From: Anaerolineales bacterium
GTDB taxonomy: Bacteria > Chloroflexota > Anaerolineae > Anaerolineales > UBA11579
DNA length: 64,000 bases
Reading direction: 5' to 3'
Assembly (NCBI GenBank): GCA_019454165.1
Contig: CP075367.1
Location: forward strand, 379,971-443,970
Shown: positions 28,620 through 37,825 of the stretch, one piece after another
Position numbering within the stretch: the stretch's first letter is position 1
Layout: every line of letters begins with the position of its first letter
Made by a program: the position numbers and the translations under genes
Notes under the pieces: model-generated
Database searches by the model: none
What the model was told of the DNA's origin: nothing
What the model saw: only the letters and a program-made list of their open reading frames with translations

Positions 28620-29623
28620 TGGCTACATTAAAAAAATCACACCCCGCTGTACGCAAAGACCGCCCCGTGTGGGTGTCGGTTGTCGTGCCGGTCTACAACG
28701 AAGTCAAGAACGTGCCCCTGCTGCACGAGAAGATCACGGCCGCCATGCGCGGCGCCAAGTACGCCTGGGAGCTGGTGCTGGTGGACGATGGCAGCCGCGA
28801 CGGCAGCCTGCAGGCTATGGAAGTGCTGGCCGCCAAGGACGCCAAGCACACTCGTGTGGTGGCGTTGCGCCGCAACTTCGGGCAGACCGCCGCCATCTCA
28901 GCCGGGATCGATTACTCCACCGGCGAGATCATTGTGCTGATGGACGGTGACCTGCAGAACGACCCGGAGGACATTCCCAAGCTGCTGGCCGAGATCGAAA
29001 AGGGTTTTGACGTGGTGAGCGGCTGGCGTAAGTATCGCAAAGATAACTTCATCACCCGCACCCTGCCCTCCATGATCGCCAACGCGCTCATCTCGCGCGT
29101 TACCGGCGTGGTGTTGCATGACTATGGCTGCACGCTCAAGGCCTACCGCCGCGAGGTGCTGACCGGTTTCCGCCTCTACGGCGAGATGCACCGCTTCATC
29201 CCCGCCTATGCGGGCTACGTCGGCGCCAGCATTACCGAGGTGCCGGTGCAGCATCACCCGCGCAAATATGGCTACAGCAAGTATGGGCTGGAGCGCACGA
29301 TCAAGGTCGTGCTGGATCTGTTCACCGTCAAGTTCCTCAGTGGGTATGTCAACAAGCCCATCTATCTTTTTGGTGGCGTGGGCATCGCTTTCAGTGGCAT
29401 CGGCACGCTGGGGCTGCTGTTCCTGTTCGTGCGCAAGTTCCTGATCGGCTCAGGCGTGGTGGATTCGCCGATCTTTATGCTCAGCGCGTTCCTGTTCGCG
29501 CTGGGGGTGCAATCCATCCTGCTGGGTTTGATCGCTGAGATGATGGTGCGCACCTACCACGAGTCGCAATCCAAGCCCATTTACCGGGTCCGCTACGTGA
29601 TCAATGAGCTCCCCAAGCGATAA
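28619..29623 (+). CDS. Glycosyltransferase family 2, polyprenyl-phosphate type
   Basis: 334 residues: a GT-A domain (VVVPVYNEVKNVPLLHEKI, VDDGSRDGS, and the LMDGDLQNDP metal site) followed by two C-terminal membrane helices (about 240-262 and 275-298). This is the layout of ArnC/GtrB/DPM1-like enzymes that load a sugar on undecaprenyl phosphate, the donor used by GT-C proteins. Its ATG overlaps the preceding GT-C-like gene by one base. Confidence 0.93.
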   Translation: MATLKKSHPAVRKDRPVWVSVVVPVYNEVKNVPLLHEKITAAMRGAKYAWELVLVDDGSRDGSLQAMEVLAAKDAKHTRVVALRRNFGQTAAISAGIDYSTGEIIVLMDGDLQNDPEDIPKLLAEIEKGFDVVSGWRKYRKDNFITRTLPSMIANALISRVTGVVLHDYGCTLKAYRREVLTGFRLYGEMHRFIPAYAGYVGASITEVPVQHHPRKYGYSKYGLERTIKVVLDLFTVKFLSGYVNKPIYLFGGVGIAFSGIGTLGLLFLFVRKFLIGSGVVDSPIFMLSAFLFALGVQSILLGLIAEMMVRTYHESQSKPIYRVRYVINELPKR

Positions 29624-30545
29624 GGCGCCTTCGCGAACCAACTGGCTGCGTATCGTCTCCACCCTGGCCGCGCTGGCGCTCATGGTGTATTTGCTGCGCC
29701 AGAACTGGGCCGAGATCACCCAGGCCATCACGCGCATCGAACCCGCTCGCTTTGCGCTGGCGATGGGCTTCATGCTGATCTCGCGCCTGGCCGTGTCCGG
29801 CCGCTGGCATGTCTTGCTGCGCGCTGCCCGCGTGCCGATCACCTGGCGCCAGAGCATCCGCATCACCCTGGCCGGCCTGTTCGCCGGCAACTTTTTGCCG
29901 AGCACTGTGGGCGGGGATGTAGCCCGCCTGGCCGGCACGCTGCAATTGGGCTACGACTCGGCCGTGTCGGCCGCCTCGCTTTTGGTGGACCGCCTGGTGG
30001 GTCTGGTTGGCATGGCCTTGGCCATGCCGCTGGGCGTGCAGAAGCTGCTGACCAGCGGCATTTTGCAGACTTCATCTGTGCCTGTGGCTTTCGCCGCCGG
30101 CCCGTTTGGCAAGTTGCTGGGTTGGGTGCGTTCGGTGTTTGCGCGGGTGATGAAAGCCGTGCGCATGTGGCTGACCCATCCCAAAGCCCTGTTGAGCTCG
30201 CTGTTCTTCACCCTGGTGCACATGGCCTGCATTTTCGCGGCCATGTATATCCTGCTGGAAGACTTGCACGACCCGCTGCCCTTCTGGACGATTGCGGGCT
30301 TGTGGAGCCTGGTGTATGTCATCACCCTGGTGCCCTTCACCATCAATGCGTTGGGCCTGCAGGAGATCAGCATCACCTTCGCCTTTAGCCAACTGGGCGG
30401 CGTGTCTGAGCCGCACAGCCTGATGTTCGCTGTGCTGGTGCGCATCCTGTTCATGCTGGCCAGCTTGCCGGGGGCGCTATTCCTCTCGGATGTGCTGCCC
30501 GGGATATCCAAAGCCGAACCCTTGCTCAAGAAATTCGCCAAATGA
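29604..30545 (+). CDS. UPF0104 / LPG-synthase-like membrane protein
   Basis: 313 residues with about eight helices and the signature AGLFAGNFLPSTVGGDVARLAG (about 91-112) of the lysylphosphatidylglycerol-synthase TM region (UPF0104) family. Family members without the catalytic domain are proposed lipid or glycolipid flippases. It overlaps the GT2 gene by 20 bp and the next membrane gene by 4 bp, so it belongs to this operon. Confidence 0.9.
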   Translation: MSSPSDKAPSRTNWLRIVSTLAALALMVYLLRQNWAEITQAITRIEPARFALAMGFMLISRLAVSGRWHVLLRAARVPITWRQSIRITLAGLFAGNFLPSTVGGDVARLAGTLQLGYDSAVSAASLLVDRLVGLVGMALAMPLGVQKLLTSGILQTSSVPVAFAAGPFGKLLGWVRSVFARVMKAVRMWLTHPKALLSSLFFTLVHMACIFAAMYILLEDLHDPLPFWTIAGLWSLVYVITLVPFTINALGLQEISITFAFSQLGGVSEPHSLMFAVLVRILFMLASLPGALFLSDVLPGISKAEPLLKKFAK

Positions 30546-32524
30546 AGCTCAAGTTTTCTTTTGCGTCGCTGGATGCGCTATTTGCCCTTAAGGTAGCTCT
30601 GCCCGTGCTGGCTTTGCTGTTTGGCCTGGCGTTGCAGCAGTTCGGTGCCCAGATCACGGAGATGGAGCTGATCGTCACCTCGACCCGTTTCCGTGGCGCC
30701 TACTACGCACTGCAAGCCATCACGCTAGGCCTGGCTGCGCTGAGCGCGTATGCCTGGCTGGGCGGCGCTCCGCGCCTGCTGGCCTGGCTGGGCCGCCTGC
30801 AGGTCTGGTTGCAGCGGCCGCCCGGCCCGTGGCTGGCGGCGCGTGCCCTCATTATTTTTGCGCTGGCGTATCCGCTCTTGCTATTCGGTTTCTACGGCAA
30901 CTTTTTAACCCAGCTGTTTCCGCGGTTGGTGAGCTTTGTCCTCTTATTGCTGGTCGGCGCGGGCCTGCTGGCTGTCTGGCGCGGCGGCAACTGGCTGCGC
31001 CACTTGCCGCTGGCGGCTTTGTACCTGGCGGCCTGGTACTGCGCCGCGTCGTTCCTTAACCTGGTAAGCACTTATCCCTTCTCGCTGGAATGGTCTGAGG
31101 TGAGCCGCTTCTACCAGGCGTCCTTCTATTTCAGTGAGCAGGTCTACGGCCTGCGGTTGCCGCTGCCGATCACCCATCCCACCCGGTATCTACTGCAATC
31201 TGTGCCGTTCCTGTGGGCTGAGTCGCCCCTGTGGCTGCACCGCCTTTGGCAGTCCGTGCTGTGGGTAGCGCTGCCGTTGCTGACGTCTTATCTGATGGCG
31301 CGTCGTTTGCCGCTGGGGAAATGGCGCTGGCCGTTTGTGGCCTGGTCCTTTTTGTATCTGATGCAAGGGGCGGTGTTTTACCACTTGTTGCCGGCGATCT
31401 TCATCGTATTGTGGGGCTTTGACGCCCGCCGCCCCTGGCGCAGCCTGGCTTTCGTTGCGGCCGCGTCCGTTTGGGCGGGGCTCAGCCGCGTGAACTGGCT
31501 GCCGGTGCCCGGCGCTCTGGCGGCGCTCCTGTATCTTTTGGAGGTCGCCTGGCAGGCCAAGCGCCCGGCCTGGCGCTACCTGCAGCACCCTGTGCTGCTG
31601 GGCGCGGCCGGCCTGGCCACCGCCGCGGCGGCCTATGCCGTGTACATTGCCAATTCTGGCGTAGACGATGCGAGCCAGTTCGGCTCGGCCTTTACGTCTG
31701 ACCTGTTGTGGCGGCGGCTGTGGCCCAGCCAGGAATTTCTGCTGGGCGTGTTGCCCGGCATCCTGTTGGTCTCGCTGCCCTTGTTCATCATCATCTTCAT
31801 GCGCGTGCGCCAGCGCCATACCGCCCTAGGCCCGTTGCGCGGCGGGCTGATCTTCGTCATCCTGGCCGTGCTGTTTGCCGGCGGCCTGGTGGTCAGTGTC
31901 AAGATCGGCGGCGGCACCAACCTGCACAATATGGATGCCTATATGGTGCTGCTGTGGGTGCTGGCGGCCTACATGTTCGCGGCCGCCTACGCGTCGCAAA
32001 AGGGCAAGCCGCCCGTGCTCACCCTGCCGGTCTGGCTGACAGTGCTACTGCTCAGCATTCCCGTGCTGTTCGCGGTCTTTGGCGGGCGCCCGCTCAACCT
32101 GCCGCGTGATGAAGTTGCTGACGCAGCGCTACAAGACATCCAGCAATTGGTGGCGGAGCGCACAGCCAACGGTGAAGAGGTCTTGCTGATCTCGCAGCGC
32201 CATCTACTCACTTTCCACATGGTGGATGCGCCGCTGGTGCACGAATACGAAAAACTGTTCCTGATGGAAATGGCGATCTCCAACAACCAGCCCTATCTCG
32301 AAGGCTTCTGGGAAGATCTGGATGACCGCCGTTTTGCGTTGATCATTACGGACCCGCTGCACAACTACATCTATACAGACAGCCAGGATGATCTGGCCGC
32401 CGAGAACAACGCCTGGGTGCAGCACGTGTCTGTGCCGGTGCTGTGCACCTACGACACCTTGCGCTGGTACCCTGAGCTTGGCATCGAAGTCTTGCAGCCG
32501 CGCTACCCCACCTGCGAGCCGTAG
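30542..32524 (+). CDS. Large membrane protein, GT-C-like
   Basis: 660 residues with about twelve helices. The region LEWSEVSRFYQASFYFSEQVYGLRLPLPITHPTRYLLQS resembles the acidic first extracytoplasmic loop of GT-C transferases. The final 130 residues are soluble. The ATG overlaps the upstream UPF0104 gene by four bases (ATGA). The function is inferred from topology and operon membership only. Confidence 0.72.
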   Translation: MKLKFSFASLDALFALKVALPVLALLFGLALQQFGAQITEMELIVTSTRFRGAYYALQAITLGLAALSAYAWLGGAPRLLAWLGRLQVWLQRPPGPWLAARALIIFALAYPLLLFGFYGNFLTQLFPRLVSFVLLLLVGAGLLAVWRGGNWLRHLPLAALYLAAWYCAASFLNLVSTYPFSLEWSEVSRFYQASFYFSEQVYGLRLPLPITHPTRYLLQSVPFLWAESPLWLHRLWQSVLWVALPLLTSYLMARRLPLGKWRWPFVAWSFLYLMQGAVFYHLLPAIFIVLWGFDARRPWRSLAFVAAASVWAGLSRVNWLPVPGALAALLYLLEVAWQAKRPAWRYLQHPVLLGAAGLATAAAAYAVYIANSGVDDASQFGSAFTSDLLWRRLWPSQEFLLGVLPGILLVSLPLFIIIFMRVRQRHTALGPLRGGLIFVILAVLFAGGLVVSVKIGGGTNLHNMDAYMVLLWVLAAYMFAAAYASQKGKPPVLTLPVWLTVLLLSIPVLFAVFGGRPLNLPRDEVADAALQDIQQLVAERTANGEEVLLISQRHLLTFHMVDAPLVHEYEKLFLMEMAISNNQPYLEGFWEDLDDRRFALIITDPLHNYIYTDSQDDLAAENNAWVQHVSVPVLCTYDTLRWYPELGIEVLQPRYPTCEP

Positions 32525-32525
32525 C

Positions 32526-33668
32526 ATGCCGGCTGAGCACATCCTCATCGTCAATAGTGAATACCCGCCCATCGGTGGCGGCGCCGGCAACGCCAGCGCC
32601 CAGCTGGCCCGTTACCTGACCCAGCTGGGCCGCAGGGTCACGGTGCTGACGTCTCGCTTCGCCGACCTGCCGCATGATGAGCAGCACGACGGCGTGCGCG
32701 TGGTGCGCCTGCCGGCGCTGCGCTCCCGGCAGGATCGTTCTGACACGCTGGAGCAGATCTCCTTTCTGGTCTCGGCGGCGTTGCTGGGCCTGCCCTGGGT
32801 GCTGCGCCTGCGGCCGCAGGCCGTGATCGCCTTCTTCGGCGCGCCCAGCGGCGTGGCGGTCTGGTTCTGGTCACTGTTCCTCTCGCTGCCCTACATCGTC
32901 AGCCTGCGCGGCGGGGATGTGCCCGGTTTCCGCCCGTACGACTTTGCGCGCCAGCACCGCCTGCTCGCCCCGCTGCTGCGGTGCGTGTGGCGGCGGGCGC
33001 GCGCCGTGGTGGCCAACAGCCAGGGATTGCGCAGCCTGGGCGCGGCCTTTGAGTCCAGGGTGCCGATCGCAGTCATCCCCAATGGCGTTGACCTCGACCG
33101 CTTCCACGTGCCCGAGCGCGCCTGGGGGCCAGCTCGCCTGCTGTTCGTCGGCCGGGTGGTGTACCAGAAGGGGCTGGATGTGCTTTTCGAGGCGCTGGGT
33201 GAGCTTAAAGAACACGAATGGACTTTGACCATTGTTGGCGACGGCCCGCGCCATGCGGAGCTGCTTGCCCAGGCCGAGCGCCTGGGCATCGCTGAGCGTA
33301 TCACCTTCGCCGGTTGGAAGAGCGGCGTGGAGTTGGCCGCGGCGTATACCGAGGCCAACCTGTTCGCCTACGCCTCCCGCCACGAGGGCATGCCCAACGC
33401 GTTACTGGAGGCGATGGCCAGCGGCCTGCCGGCGGTGGCCACGCGTATCGCCGGCAACGAGGAGCTGGTGGCCGAGGGCGAAACCGGCCTGCTGGTGCCG
33501 AGCGAGGACGCAGCTGCGCTGCGGGCTGCGCTGGCCAAGCTGATCGCTGACCCGGCTCTGCGCCAGCGCTATGGCGCCGAAGCGCGCAGGCGCGTGCAGG
33601 CACGATATAGTTGGCAAACCGTCGCCAGCCAGTACGCAAACTTGCTGGACCAGGCCACGGCGGACTAA
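32526..33668 (+). CDS. Glycosyltransferase family 4
   Basis: 380-residue GT-B enzyme. N-terminal NSEYPPIGGGAGNASAQLARYL, ANSQGLRSLG, VFVGRVVYQKGLDVLFEAL-like central strand, and HEGMPNALLEAMASGLPAVATRIAGNEELV (E-x7-E site). I start at ATG 32526, one base after the preceding stop. The longer frame beginning at 32388 overlaps that gene and its extra N-terminus is unlike the family. Confidence 0.92.
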   Translation: MPAEHILIVNSEYPPIGGGAGNASAQLARYLTQLGRRVTVLTSRFADLPHDEQHDGVRVVRLPALRSRQDRSDTLEQISFLVSAALLGLPWVLRLRPQAVIAFFGAPSGVAVWFWSLFLSLPYIVSLRGGDVPGFRPYDFARQHRLLAPLLRCVWRRARAVVANSQGLRSLGAAFESRVPIAVIPNGVDLDRFHVPERAWGPARLLFVGRVVYQKGLDVLFEALGELKEHEWTLTIVGDGPRHAELLAQAERLGIAERITFAGWKSGVELAAAYTEANLFAYASRHEGMPNALLEAMASGLPAVATRIAGNEELVAEGETGLLVPSEDAAALRAALAKLIADPALRQRYGAEARRRVQARYSWQTVASQYANLLDQATAD

Positions 33669-33672
33669 ACCC

Positions 33673-35562
33673 ATGTGTGGCATCTGTGGCATTGCAGACG
33701 GGAGCGGGCGCAGCCTGGATCAGGCCGCCTTGCATCGTCTCAACACCGCCCTGGCCCACCGCGGGCCGGATGGCGAAGGCTATTACGAGCACAACGGCAC
33801 CGGCCTGGGGATGCGCCGCCTGGCGATCATCGATGTAGCCGGCAGCGACCAGCCCATCTTCAACGAAGACAAATCCATCGCCATTGTGTTCAATGGCGAG
33901 ATCTACAGCTACCAGCACCTGCGGGCCGGTTTGCTGCAGCGCGGCCACCAGCTGCGCACCAACGGCGACACCGAATGCATCGTGCACCTCTACGAAGAAG
34001 AGGGGCCGGAATGCCTGCGCCACCTGCGCGGCATGTTCGCCTTGGCGCTGTGGGACGAGAACCGCGGGCGCCTGCTGCTGGCGCGTGACCGGCTGGGTAA
34101 GAAGCCGATCTTCTACACCGTGCAGGATGGCAAGCTCTACTGGGCGGCCGAACTCGGGCCGCTGCTGAGCGTGCTGCCCCGCCAGCCGGAGACCGACCTG
34201 GCGGCGATCGACCAATACCTGAGCCTGCAATACATCCCCGAACCCTACACCGCCTACCAAGGCGTCTATAAGCTGCCGGCCGCCAGCTACGCCATCTGGG
34301 AACGCGGCGAGCTGCACATCCAGCGCTACTGGGAGCTGAACTTTGAGCCCAAGCACGCGGCCAGCGAAGACGCCTTGAGCGCAGAGCTGCGCGAGCTGGC
34401 GGCCGAAGCGGTGCGCCTGCGCCTGATCAGCGAGGTGCCGCTGGGAGCCCACCTGAGCGGCGGCATCGACTCCAGTATTGTGGTGGCGCTGATGGCCGAG
34501 GCCAGCAGCGGCCCGGTCAAGACCTTTTCGGTGGGCTTTGAGGAAAACAGCTTCTCCGAGCTGCCCCTGGCGCGCCAGGTAGCCGAGCGCTACGGCACTG
34601 AGCACCACGAGTTCATGCTGACCTTTGGCGATATCCCGGCCACGCTGGAAACGCTGCTGCAGCATTTCGGTGAGCCGTTCGCTGACCCTTCGGCGTTGCC
34701 GCTGTACCACCTCTCGCGGCTGACCCGTGAGCACGTCACGGTGGCGTTGAATGGCGACGGCGGCGACGAATCCTTCGCCGGCTACCCGCGCTATTGGCTG
34801 GACCCGCTGGCCGACACGTACCTGCGCCTGCCGAGCGCGGTCACGCGCCGCATGGTGCCGGCGCTGGCCGGCGCCCTGCCGGACGCCGGCGACCGCCCAG
34901 TGGGCCGCGGACTCAGCAACGGCATCAAGCGCCTTCCGCAGCTGACCGAGGTGGACGCGCGCGCCAGCCTGCTGCGCTGGTCATCGTATTTCACAGTGGC
35001 GCAAAAGACTGCGTTGTGGCAGCCGGCCGTTGCGGCCGGGCTGAACCTGCGCCAGGCCGAGCACGACATGGCCGCGATCTACGCGGCCGCGCCGGCGAAT
35101 ACGCGCTTGGATCGCACGCTCTACACCGACATCAAGACCTATCTGCCCGGCGCGCTGCTGGTGAAGGCCGACCGCATGACCATGGCGCACGGCCTCGAAG
35201 GCCGCTCGCCGTTCCTCGACCATGTGCTGGTGGAGTGGGCCGCCCGCTTGCCGGTGCGCTACAAGTTGCGCGGCCGCCAGGGCAAGTACCTGCTGCGCAA
35301 AGCCTTCGCCGACAAGCTGCCCGCCGACGTGCTGGCGCACGGCAAGCAGGGTTTTGGCATCCCGGTGGGCGCCTGGCTGCGCGGCCCGCTGGAAGCCTGG
35401 CTGCGTGAACTGCTGCTGGGGCCGGAGGCACCCTTGGTCGGCTGGTTCAGGCGCGATGCGCTGGCCCAGCTGATCGCCGAGCACCAGGCCGGTAAGCAGG
35501 ATCACGGCAAGCGCCTGTGGGCGCTGGCCTGCCTGGCCTTGTGGAAGCGCAGCAGCGCCTGA
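33673..35562 (+). CDS. asnB: Asparagine synthase (glutamine-hydrolysing)
   Basis: 629 residues. The N-terminal class II glutaminase begins MCGICGIA, with Cys2 as nucleophile after Met removal. The synthetase domain has the PP-loop SGGIDS at 262-267. The start at 33673 is fixed by this catalytic Cys; the frame is open further upstream but would bury it. In polysaccharide loci such AsnB homologues often amidate sugars (uronamides). With a nucleotide-sugar dehydrogenase in the same locus, that role is plausible, but general asparagine synthesis cannot be excluded. Confidence 0.94.
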   Translation: MCGICGIADGSGRSLDQAALHRLNTALAHRGPDGEGYYEHNGTGLGMRRLAIIDVAGSDQPIFNEDKSIAIVFNGEIYSYQHLRAGLLQRGHQLRTNGDTECIVHLYEEEGPECLRHLRGMFALALWDENRGRLLLARDRLGKKPIFYTVQDGKLYWAAELGPLLSVLPRQPETDLAAIDQYLSLQYIPEPYTAYQGVYKLPAASYAIWERGELHIQRYWELNFEPKHAASEDALSAELRELAAEAVRLRLISEVPLGAHLSGGIDSSIVVALMAEASSGPVKTFSVGFEENSFSELPLARQVAERYGTEHHEFMLTFGDIPATLETLLQHFGEPFADPSALPLYHLSRLTREHVTVALNGDGGDESFAGYPRYWLDPLADTYLRLPSAVTRRMVPALAGALPDAGDRPVGRGLSNGIKRLPQLTEVDARASLLRWSSYFTVAQKTALWQPAVAAGLNLRQAEHDMAAIYAAAPANTRLDRTLYTDIKTYLPGALLVKADRMTMAHGLEGRSPFLDHVLVEWAARLPVRYKLRGRQGKYLLRKAFADKLPADVLAHGKQGFGIPVGAWLRGPLEAWLRELLLGPEAPLVGWFRRDALAQLIAEHQAGKQDHGKRLWALACLALWKRSSA

Positions 35563-35604
35563 TGGCGCTGTGGGCTTGCCAGCAGGTATAATCTGCACTC
35601 TTAC

Positions 35605-35678
35605 GGGCGCGTAGCTCAGCTGGTTAGAGCGTTGCGTTGACATCGCAAAGGTCGTAGGTTCGAGTCCTATCGCGCCCA
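35605..35678 (+). tRNA. tRNA-Val (anticodon GAC)
   Basis: Full cloverleaf: acceptor GGGCGCG/CGCGCCC, D stem GCTC/GAGC, anticodon stem TTGCG/CGCAA with loop TTGACAT, T stem GTAGG/CCTAT (one G-T pair) with loop TTCGAGT. The CCA end is not encoded. A TATAAT at 35587-35592 lies about 13 bases upstream. Confidence 0.96.
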
Positions 35679-35729
35679 CAGCAGCATCTTTCGCTTTCCC
35701 CATCATTCATTCGCATACTGGAGGCCCGC

Positions 35730-36494
35730 ATGCCCATTGTTGAGCTTGCTGACGTTCAGCTGTATTACGAAGAATACGGCCAGGGTGACGTGATCGTCTT
35801 CACGCATGGCAACTCCTTATTCCACGGGCAGTGGCAGCCGCAGGTGGATGAATTCGCCAAGACGCACCGCGTCATCGTGTGGGATGTGCGCGGCCACGGC
35901 AAGAGCACGCTGCCGCCGGGCGAGGTCGACCCCGAATCCTTCTCGCGCGATCTTATCGGCCTGCTGGATGCGTTGGAGATCAAGACCGCAGTGTTGTGCG
36001 GGCTCTCGATGGGCGGGCACATCTCGCTGCAAGCCGCGGTGCGTTACCCGGAGCGGGTGCGAGCGCTGGTGCTGATTGGCACGCCGTTCTCCAACAACTA
36101 TCACTGGTATGACAAATATCTGGTGGCCACGAACCTGTGGAGCGTACGCCTGTTGCCGTACAAGACCACGGTCTGGCTGACCACCTATGCCGTCAATCCG
36201 CAGCATCGTGATATTGTCGAACAGGGGTTTGGCTTTATGACTCATGAGCAGTTCCTGCGGCAGTGGGCCGGCAACCTGCGCCTGGAAACCAAACATGACC
36301 TGCACAAGGTGCAATGCCCCACCCTGATCTTGCACGGCGAGAAGGATGCGCTGGTAGCCCGCCAGCAGAAGGCGCTGGCCGAAGGGATTGCCGGCGCACA
36401 ACTGCGCACTATCCCTGGCGCCGGCCATTTGACCAACCTGGATAATCCACAGGCGGTCAATGAGTATATACGCGCATTTTTGCGCCAGTTGTAG
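35730..36494 (+). CDS. Alpha/beta-hydrolase
   Basis: 254 residues. The nucleophile elbow GLSMGG (Ser about 92), an oxyanion HGNSLFHG (about 28-35), and the catalytic His in GAGHLTN (about 231-237) are visible. It is similar to the 3-oxoadipate enol-lactonase/esterase branch; the substrate is unknown. GGAGG lies about 6 bases before the ATG. Confidence 0.9.
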   Translation: MPIVELADVQLYYEEYGQGDVIVFTHGNSLFHGQWQPQVDEFAKTHRVIVWDVRGHGKSTLPPGEVDPESFSRDLIGLLDALEIKTAVLCGLSMGGHISLQAAVRYPERVRALVLIGTPFSNNYHWYDKYLVATNLWSVRLLPYKTTVWLTTYAVNPQHRDIVEQGFGFMTHEQFLRQWAGNLRLETKHDLHKVQCPTLILHGEKDALVARQQKALAEGIAGAQLRTIPGAGHLTNLDNPQAVNEYIRAFLRQL

Positions 36495-36629
36495 GTATGG
36501 GGCTGGGCTTCACACCAGGATGTCTAGAATTCTCTATTTTTGTAAATTAGTTTTTCGCTTATGATGACTTGTCAAGAAGATGTGGTGGAGGGGGCTGCTT
36601 CGCCTGTCCCTGAAAGGATGTACGCCTAA

Positions 36630-37634
36630 ATGGTACGTAAAGTCTTTTCCCGTCTACTTCAATTTATATCCACGCCACTTGAGTATTGGCGTGCATCGAA
36701 AAGGTATTCTCTGGCGCGCCGTTTAGATATTGTATGGAATACAGTGCGTCTAGAGTGGACGTACTTCCGGAAAAAGACTTTCTTTGTGCGGCGTGTTCAC
36801 GGACATAAAATGCGCCTAAATGTGCGTCGCGCAGGAGTGGGCTATGGCTTAGCGATCTGGGGAGACCGCGAAGAGCTGGACACTTTTATCGCCAAACAGG
36901 GCGTGTTACCAGGTATGAATGTAGTCGACTTAGGTGCCAATGTGGGGTACTACACACTGCTTATGGCGAATCAAGTTGGTGATAAAGGGCGTGTCAACTC
37001 GCTTGAGCCTTTCCCGGACAATTATCAGGATTTGATATTCAATGTCGAAAGCAACAAACTAAAGAGCAGAGTTTCAACCCGCCAAATAGCGGTCTCCGAC
37101 CAAAAAGGTGAAGCCACATTCTTTGTGGGCGAGGGCGACAACTTGGGTTCGTTGTATAACCTTCGCGGGGAGCGCAATCCTAATCCCCAGCAGATTGTAG
37201 TCAAAACTACTACTCTTGATGAGCTTGCTAAGGATATTGGGCCGATAGACTTTTTGCGAATGGATATTGAGGGGGCAGAAACTTTGGTGTTTGACGGAAT
37301 GAACCAGGTTTTCAAGCAAGCTATCCCGCCGCGCATTCTGTTCGAAGTACACCCAACTGGTGATGTAGATCCGGACCCGCGTTTTACTCCGCACTTCGAA
37401 CGATTGCTAGATGTAGGTTATTTGCCCCGTTACCTGATCTCCTCGGCCAACCCGACTGCTAAGCAACGCTTCAAAGACTTGGGTTATACAGCGATGCTTA
37501 ACTCCCGCGATGGGCAAAGCCTGTTTGCCGATATCTTGCCTGAACATCTGGTGCTACTCGGGGCGCGTCGGCCAAAAGTTGTACGTTCCATTTTCTTGGT
37601 TCATTTTAACGATAGGCGTGTAAGCGCGGATTGA
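36630..37634 (+). CDS. FkbM-family SAM-dependent methyltransferase
   Basis: 334 residues with the SAM motif VVDLGANVGYYTLLM (about 97-111) and the FkbM signature IDFLRMDIEGAE (about 207-218). It probably O-methylates a sugar or other hydroxyl. Codon use is visibly more A/T-rich than in neighbouring genes (many TTA, AAT, GTA), suggesting recent acquisition. It lies just downstream of the glycan locus and may modify its product. Confidence 0.9.
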   Translation: MVRKVFSRLLQFISTPLEYWRASKRYSLARRLDIVWNTVRLEWTYFRKKTFFVRRVHGHKMRLNVRRAGVGYGLAIWGDREELDTFIAKQGVLPGMNVVDLGANVGYYTLLMANQVGDKGRVNSLEPFPDNYQDLIFNVESNKLKSRVSTRQIAVSDQKGEATFFVGEGDNLGSLYNLRGERNPNPQQIVVKTTTLDELAKDIGPIDFLRMDIEGAETLVFDGMNQVFKQAIPPRILFEVHPTGDVDPDPRFTPHFERLLDVGYLPRYLISSANPTAKQRFKDLGYTAMLNSRDGQSLFADILPEHLVLLGARRPKVVRSIFLVHFNDRRVSAD

Positions 37635-37659
37635 CCCGCTGACCCCGTTCTGCTAGAAT
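37631..37659 (+). promoter_or_regulatory. Promoter of the phenylalanine hydroxylase leader
   Basis: TTGACC (37631-37636) and TAGAAT (37654-37659) are spaced 17 bp, with an extended -10 TG (TGCTAGAAT). The start of transcription is predicted near 37666, four bases before the leader-peptide ATG. The -35 overlaps the end of the FkbM gene. Confidence 0.85.
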
Positions 37660-37669
37660 GCTGACACGC

Positions 37670-37756
37670 ATGGCTAAGCACACTGTATCCGTGTACGCCT
37701 ATTATTACGCCGAGACCACCCCGGCTGCTTTGCCCTGCGTTCTGTTGGAAGACTAG
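37670..37756 (+). CDS. Tyrosine-rich leader peptide (28 codons)
   Basis: A 28-codon ORF begins directly after a strong promoter and ends 20 bp before an intrinsic terminator. Codons 9-13 read Y-A-Y-Y-Y, four Tyr in five codons, followed by AETTP. This parallels the Phe run FFFAFFF of the E. coli pheA leader. The next gene makes tyrosine. The peptide is therefore probably a ribosome-stalling sensor of charged tRNA-Tyr and has no function as a protein. Confidence 0.82.
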   Translation: MAKHTVSVYAYYYAETTPAALPCVLLED

Positions 37757-37776
37757 TACACCCACCTCGTTATCCC

Positions 37777-37810
37777 AAAGACCACAGGCCAGCGGCCTGT
37801 GGTCTTTTTT
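37777..37810 (+). terminator. Attenuator terminator before phhA
   Basis: A 14-bp perfect stem (37777-37790 with 37794-37807), AGC loop and six T residues. It lies between the leader peptide and the RBS of the hydroxylase, so full transcription requires read-through. A 7-base segment in the leader (37713-37719, AGACCAC) is complementary to the 3' arm (37799-37805) and could form part of an antiterminator. Confidence 0.9.
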
Positions 37811-37825
37811 GTTTGCGGAGGAAAG

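Noticed and set aside
32388-32525. 46-residue N-terminal extension of the second GT4
   Set aside because: It overlaps the preceding gene and is Cys/Pro/Thr-rich out-of-frame translation; the GT4 fold starts at the Met at 32526.
37799-37825. GTG start at 37799 for phenylalanine hydroxylase
   Set aside because: It falls within the terminator stem; ATG 37826 has GGAGG at the right distance.
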